DNA of 7,674 nucleotides from NCBI GenBank assembly GCA_013151315.1, contig JAADIN010000036.1, positions 1-7,674 of the forward strand, written 5' to 3'. This document shows, in pieces, positions 5,057-7,674 of the stretch. The notes below the pieces were generated by a model. That model saw only the letters and a list, made by a program, of their open reading frames with translations. It was not told the origin of the DNA and ran no database searches. The translations under genes were made by a program, and so were the position numbers. Every line of letters starts with the position of its first letter. Within the stretch, counting starts at the first letter, position 1. Source of the DNA: Planctomycetota bacterium (GTDB lineage: Bacteria > Planctomycetota > Planctomycetia > Pirellulales > Lacipirellulaceae).

Positions 5057-6230
5057 CAGTAATTTGGCACCTTCGCCGTACTCGCTGAGGACCTGACGGT
5101 AAATGTCGAGAAGAATTTCGTAGTTGCGGTCGGCCGTGTAGCGCTGCTCAAAGGTTTCTCGAACTCGGGTTCGCATCGACTTGGCTCGCTGGGGAGAGGA
5201 AGCCATCCATTGCAAGGCCTTGAGAAGTTCCTCGGAGCTGCCGGGCTCGAAAAGAGCGCCCGTCTTTTCGTGTTCAATGACTTCCGACATCGCGCCCAAG
5301 TCGGAAGCAATGATGGGAGTGCCGACCGAGAAGGCTTCGATGATGGTTTTGGGAAGCCCCTCGTACCAAGTGGAGGGCACGAGCAAGGCGGTGGCGTCGC
5401 CGACCACTTGCTGCACCACGTCGCCCGGCTGCTGGCCGAGCCACTCGATCGAATCGTTCTGCGAGGCGAATTCCTTGACCATGTCTGCCATGGGGCCATC
5501 GCCGAGGATTTTTAGTTTTCCAGAGAACTTCGACCAAGCGTCGAGCAGTATGTCGATGCCTTTTTCATGAGCAAGTCGACCGACAAAAACGAAATAGCCG
5601 CCGTCGCCATCGCCCGGCGGAGGCGTCTGCTCGGCAAAATTGGGCTTCACCGAAATTTTTGACTTCTCGAATCCGGCTTCGATAAATTTACGTCGTCCGA
5701 ATTCGGTTAACACCACATAGCGGTCGACCGCTTTGCGCCAAGTCCCCGCAAGGCGATGCGAAGCGAGCATGGTCGTCACGCAGGCGCTCCCCAAGCGACT
5801 GCCCCGATAGCATCCGTGAAGAATCGCAGGCCAAGCTACGCTTTTCCCCACACAGTCTTCGCAGACCTTGCCATCTCGCATCAAGAGTGCTCCGGGGCAC
5901 ATCAGGCGGTAGTTGCGACTGGACGACCGGCACATGCTCCTTGCGAGCGGCATAGTAGGCGGCCGGAGATATTAGTGGAAAAGTGTTGGTGCAGTGCATG
6001 ATCTCAGGCCGCTCGCGCCGGATGAGGTCGCGCAGCTCGGCGTAGATGTCGCGATTCCAAAGAGTCCGCCTTGCGATCTCCAAGCGACTCATGTGGTCGA
6101 TCGCGTCGTTGGAGCGAATAAAGTGAACGACCTCATGACCACGCTGTTCCAACATGCTGGCCTCGTCCTCGAAGACTCGATCTTCCCCGCCCGGCAATTG
6201 GTAGTAGTTGTGGCACAAAAGGACCTTCAT
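5048..6230 (-). pseudogene. Family-4 glycosyltransferase broken by a frameshift
   Basis: Two - strand frames together encode one GT4-type protein of about 395 residues. The N-terminal part starts at ATG 6230 (MKVLLCHNYYQLPGGEDRVF; an in-frame ATG at 6251 would add seven residues) and runs in frame to about 5916, ending VPVVQS. The rest continues one frame over from 5914 with NYRLMCPGALL, CEDC, VGRLAHEKG (donor-phosphate R and K), and the E-x7-E motif in YEGLPKTIIEAF, ending at TAG 5050-5048. Homologues that I recall read 'VVQTLHNYRLLCP' at the junction, so L and H are missing and five bases appear to be deleted (one base remains between the two frames). As sequenced, translation would run into about 76 wrong-frame residues to a stop at 5688, losing the whole C-terminal donor domain. 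It is probably inactive unless the shift is an assembly error. It would have transferred a sugar from a nucleotide donor to the growing glycan. It sits 57 bases behind the polymerase/ligase-like gene in the same direction. Confidence 0.85.
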
Positions 6231-6287
6231 CGGTTTTTCATCTTCTAACATGTCGTCGTGCCTGGGGTGATATCGCTACAAATGTCG

Positions 6288-7673
6288 CTACGGGGAACTT
6301 GACCTTGCGTTGTCGCGGGGGGGAATAGCCAACTGGGCCGCCCTCGATTGGGCCGCCAGGTAGAGCAGGAAAGGGAGGAAGATCGCTTGGGGAAACTCGG
6401 CGTAGTTTTCGATTCCGCAGCACAACAGAAAAAACAGCAGCCCCACGCAGCTTACCCATCCAATTCGGGCAAGCTGTGGGTTTTTAGACTGCATCCACTC
6501 GAGGTTTCGCCGGAAATGGAAGAGTATGCCGATCAAACAGGCGAGCGCCAACAGCGGTCCCAGCTCGACCAAGATTGTGAGCGCAGAGAAGTAGGGTTTC
6601 GAGATCGCGCTGCCTTCGCCAAGTTCGCCGAAAACATGCAACGCGGAGATCATCGAATCGGAGAAGTAGGCCGACTTCGCCGAAGCAACGTCGGGCAGTT
6701 GACGACGGAGGTATTCATTGGAAGTAATGAGTGCGGCGCGGCTCGAGTACTGGCCCATGCCGACCCCAAGGACGGCGTTCTTCGGATGGGCCAAGAATCG
6801 GGCACTATCGAGGAGGACCATCCGCTTGGCCGACCGGGGATCGTTGACCACCTTGCGATACCACTCGCGAGTATGCGTCCAGGTTTCAGGGTAAATTTGA
6901 ACCATGAGAAAAACCAGAAAAAACCCCATCGCCACGGCGCGGACCGCCGTGCCCATCCGTTTGAACTGCACCATGCTGAACATTGCCAAACTGGCGACAA
7001 AGAAGATCGTCTGATGCCCCGAATGGGCGATGGCACAAGCCATGAGCCCCGAAACGATGGCAATTTTTGCGATCGGCCGCTTGGCATCGATCATCAAAAA
7101 CAGGATCATGCCGAAGATCGTAAAAGTAAAATAGACCTGGGCGATCGAAATCGTGTTGAGGTAGAAATCGAGGAGCCCAAAAGTTCCCGCGACCGCATCG
7201 CCGTTACGGCTGAGTGCGAATTGCACCACGCCGATCGCCGACTGCACAATCACAAACCAAGCGGTCGCGGTCATGAGCTTTTCAAAGAGGCGGTCGCCCA
7301 GCTTTCGGTCCCATCGCATTCCAAAGAATAGAAACAGTGGCAAGTAGGTTAGTAGCGCGAGAAATAGCCCCGGCACATTCACCGCCTGCCCTAGGAAAGC
7401 GTCGGCCATCAGCGAAAGACTTGACACGACCGTAAAGACCGCCATCAAAAACGCAACTCGCCATACCGATCTCTCTGCGGCAAGTAGCTCCAGAAACAGA
7501 AAGACCGCGGGAACCACGTAGGCCAGATTTTTGATCGGCACCGAAATCAGCGCCAAGCAAATGAGAAAAACGTAGTAGAACCGACGCCCTTCCGAGGAAT
7601 CGGTCGTTTTGCTCTGCGCTACCGATTGCGGAATCGGGGCGTCGACAGATATTGGAAGAGAGATGCTTGCCAT
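6288..7673 (-). CDS. O-antigen ligase/polymerase-like multi-pass membrane protein (WaaL/Wzy type)
   Basis: A 461-residue protein starting at ATG 7673, one base from the window edge, so a longer N-terminus outside cannot be excluded. After a polar N-terminus (1-30) I count about 11-12 hydrophobic helices, roughly at 32-48, 49-66, 73-91, 101-118, 135-153, 174-195, 201-217, 219-236, 244-260, 361-385, 403-421 and 426-442. Between the ninth and tenth lies a large, probably periplasmic loop of about 100 residues (261-360). It contains RMVLLDSARFLAHP and GVGMGQYS (284-310), resembling the 'R...P..GvG.g.f' signature of the O-antigen ligase/polymerase family (PF04932). Members act in the inner membrane, either polymerising undecaprenyl-linked repeat units or joining glycan to a lipid or protein acceptor; the two roles cannot be told apart here. 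It is followed by the broken glycosyltransferase 57 bases downstream and is probably co-transcribed with it. Confidence 0.75.
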   Translation of the reverse strand: MASISLPISVDAPIPQSVAQSKTTDSSEGRRFYYVFLICLALISVPIKNLAYVVPAVFLFLELLAAERSVWRVAFLMAVFTVVSSLSLMADAFLGQAVNVPGLFLALLTYLPLFLFFGMRWDRKLGDRLFEKLMTATAWFVIVQSAIGVVQFALSRNGDAVAGTFGLLDFYLNTISIAQVYFTFTIFGMILFLMIDAKRPIAKIAIVSGLMACAIAHSGHQTIFFVASLAMFSMVQFKRMGTAVRAVAMGFFLVFLMVQIYPETWTHTREWYRKVVNDPRSAKRMVLLDSARFLAHPKNAVLGVGMGQYSSRAALITSNEYLRRQLPDVASAKSAYFSDSMISALHVFGELGEGSAISKPYFSALTILVELGPLLALACLIGILFHFRRNLEWMQSKNPQLARIGWVSCVGLLFFLLCCGIENYAEFPQAIFLPFLLYLAAQSRAAQLAIPPRDNARSSSP

Positions 7674-7674
7674 G

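Noticed and set aside
5688..5915. Reading the first glycosyltransferase frame as a complete short protein of 181-188 residues
   Set aside because: After VPVVQS the residues lose all similarity to the family and the remaining domain continues in the adjacent frame, so this is frameshifted read-through rather than a real C-terminus.
5911..5920. Programmed ribosomal frameshifting in the glycosyltransferase
   Set aside because: The junction (TCGCAAC on the - strand) has no homopolymer slippery run, and conserved residues are missing, which a recoding event would not explain.
6348..7331. 327-residue open frame on the + strand
   Set aside because: It is the antisense shadow of the polymerase/ligase-like gene; its translation is rich in charged residues with no domain pattern, while the - strand frame has clear membrane helices and a family motif.

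Overview
This window is part of a surface-polysaccharide (O-antigen or exopolysaccharide type) biosynthesis locus. The organism is most likely a planctomycete, probably of the Pirellula/Rhodopirellula type. The clues are moderate GC, weak or absent Shine-Dalgarno sequences, and intergenic repeats of kinds I associate with that phylum: 'TAGCCACRGATGAACACGGAT', 'CTCGCAAAGGCGCGAAGGCGC', and 'GCCCAGC-GCTGGG' hairpins next to 'CCCCGGAGGGACGAC'. The taxonomic call is inference; no marker gene is present.

Layout. On the + strand, positions 1-2282 carry a tight run of three genes: the 3' end of a glucose-1-phosphate cytidylyltransferase (RfbF type), a CmcI/cephalosporin-hydroxylase-family SAM enzyme, and a DegT/DnrJ/EryC1/StrS sugar aminotransferase. 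A 413-base gap (2283-2695) follows. It is packed with repeats: a half copy of the TAGCCAC repeat, then a multi-hairpin island built from two inverted copies of one composite hairpin around a perfect 17-bp inverted repeat. Next come a phytanoyl-CoA-dioxygenase-like Fe(II)/2-oxoglutarate oxygenase (2696-3565), a 24-bp stem-loop repeat (3575-3674) and a three-domain sugar C-methyltransferase (3704-4963).

From about 4961 the direction reverses. A long imperfect palindrome (4961-5050) lies between the convergent genes and contains the TAG stop codons of both. On the - strand, reading leftward from the window end, are an 11-12-helix O-antigen ligase/polymerase-like membrane protein (7673-6288) and then a family-4 glycosyltransferase (6230-5048). 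The glycosyltransferase is broken by a frameshift that also removes two residues of a conserved motif.

How it fits together. The + strand genes look like nucleotide-sugar tailoring: CDP activation of glucose, transamination of a keto-sugar, C-methylation, a CmcI-type modification and possibly an oxidation. The - strand genes look like glycan assembly: glycosyl transfer, then polymerisation or ligation at the membrane. The genes are ordinary for such loci. I do not see a wholly new system. The more unusual material is the repeat architecture, with repeats placed at or next to stop codons and compensatory base changes in hairpins, and the inactivated glycosyltransferase.
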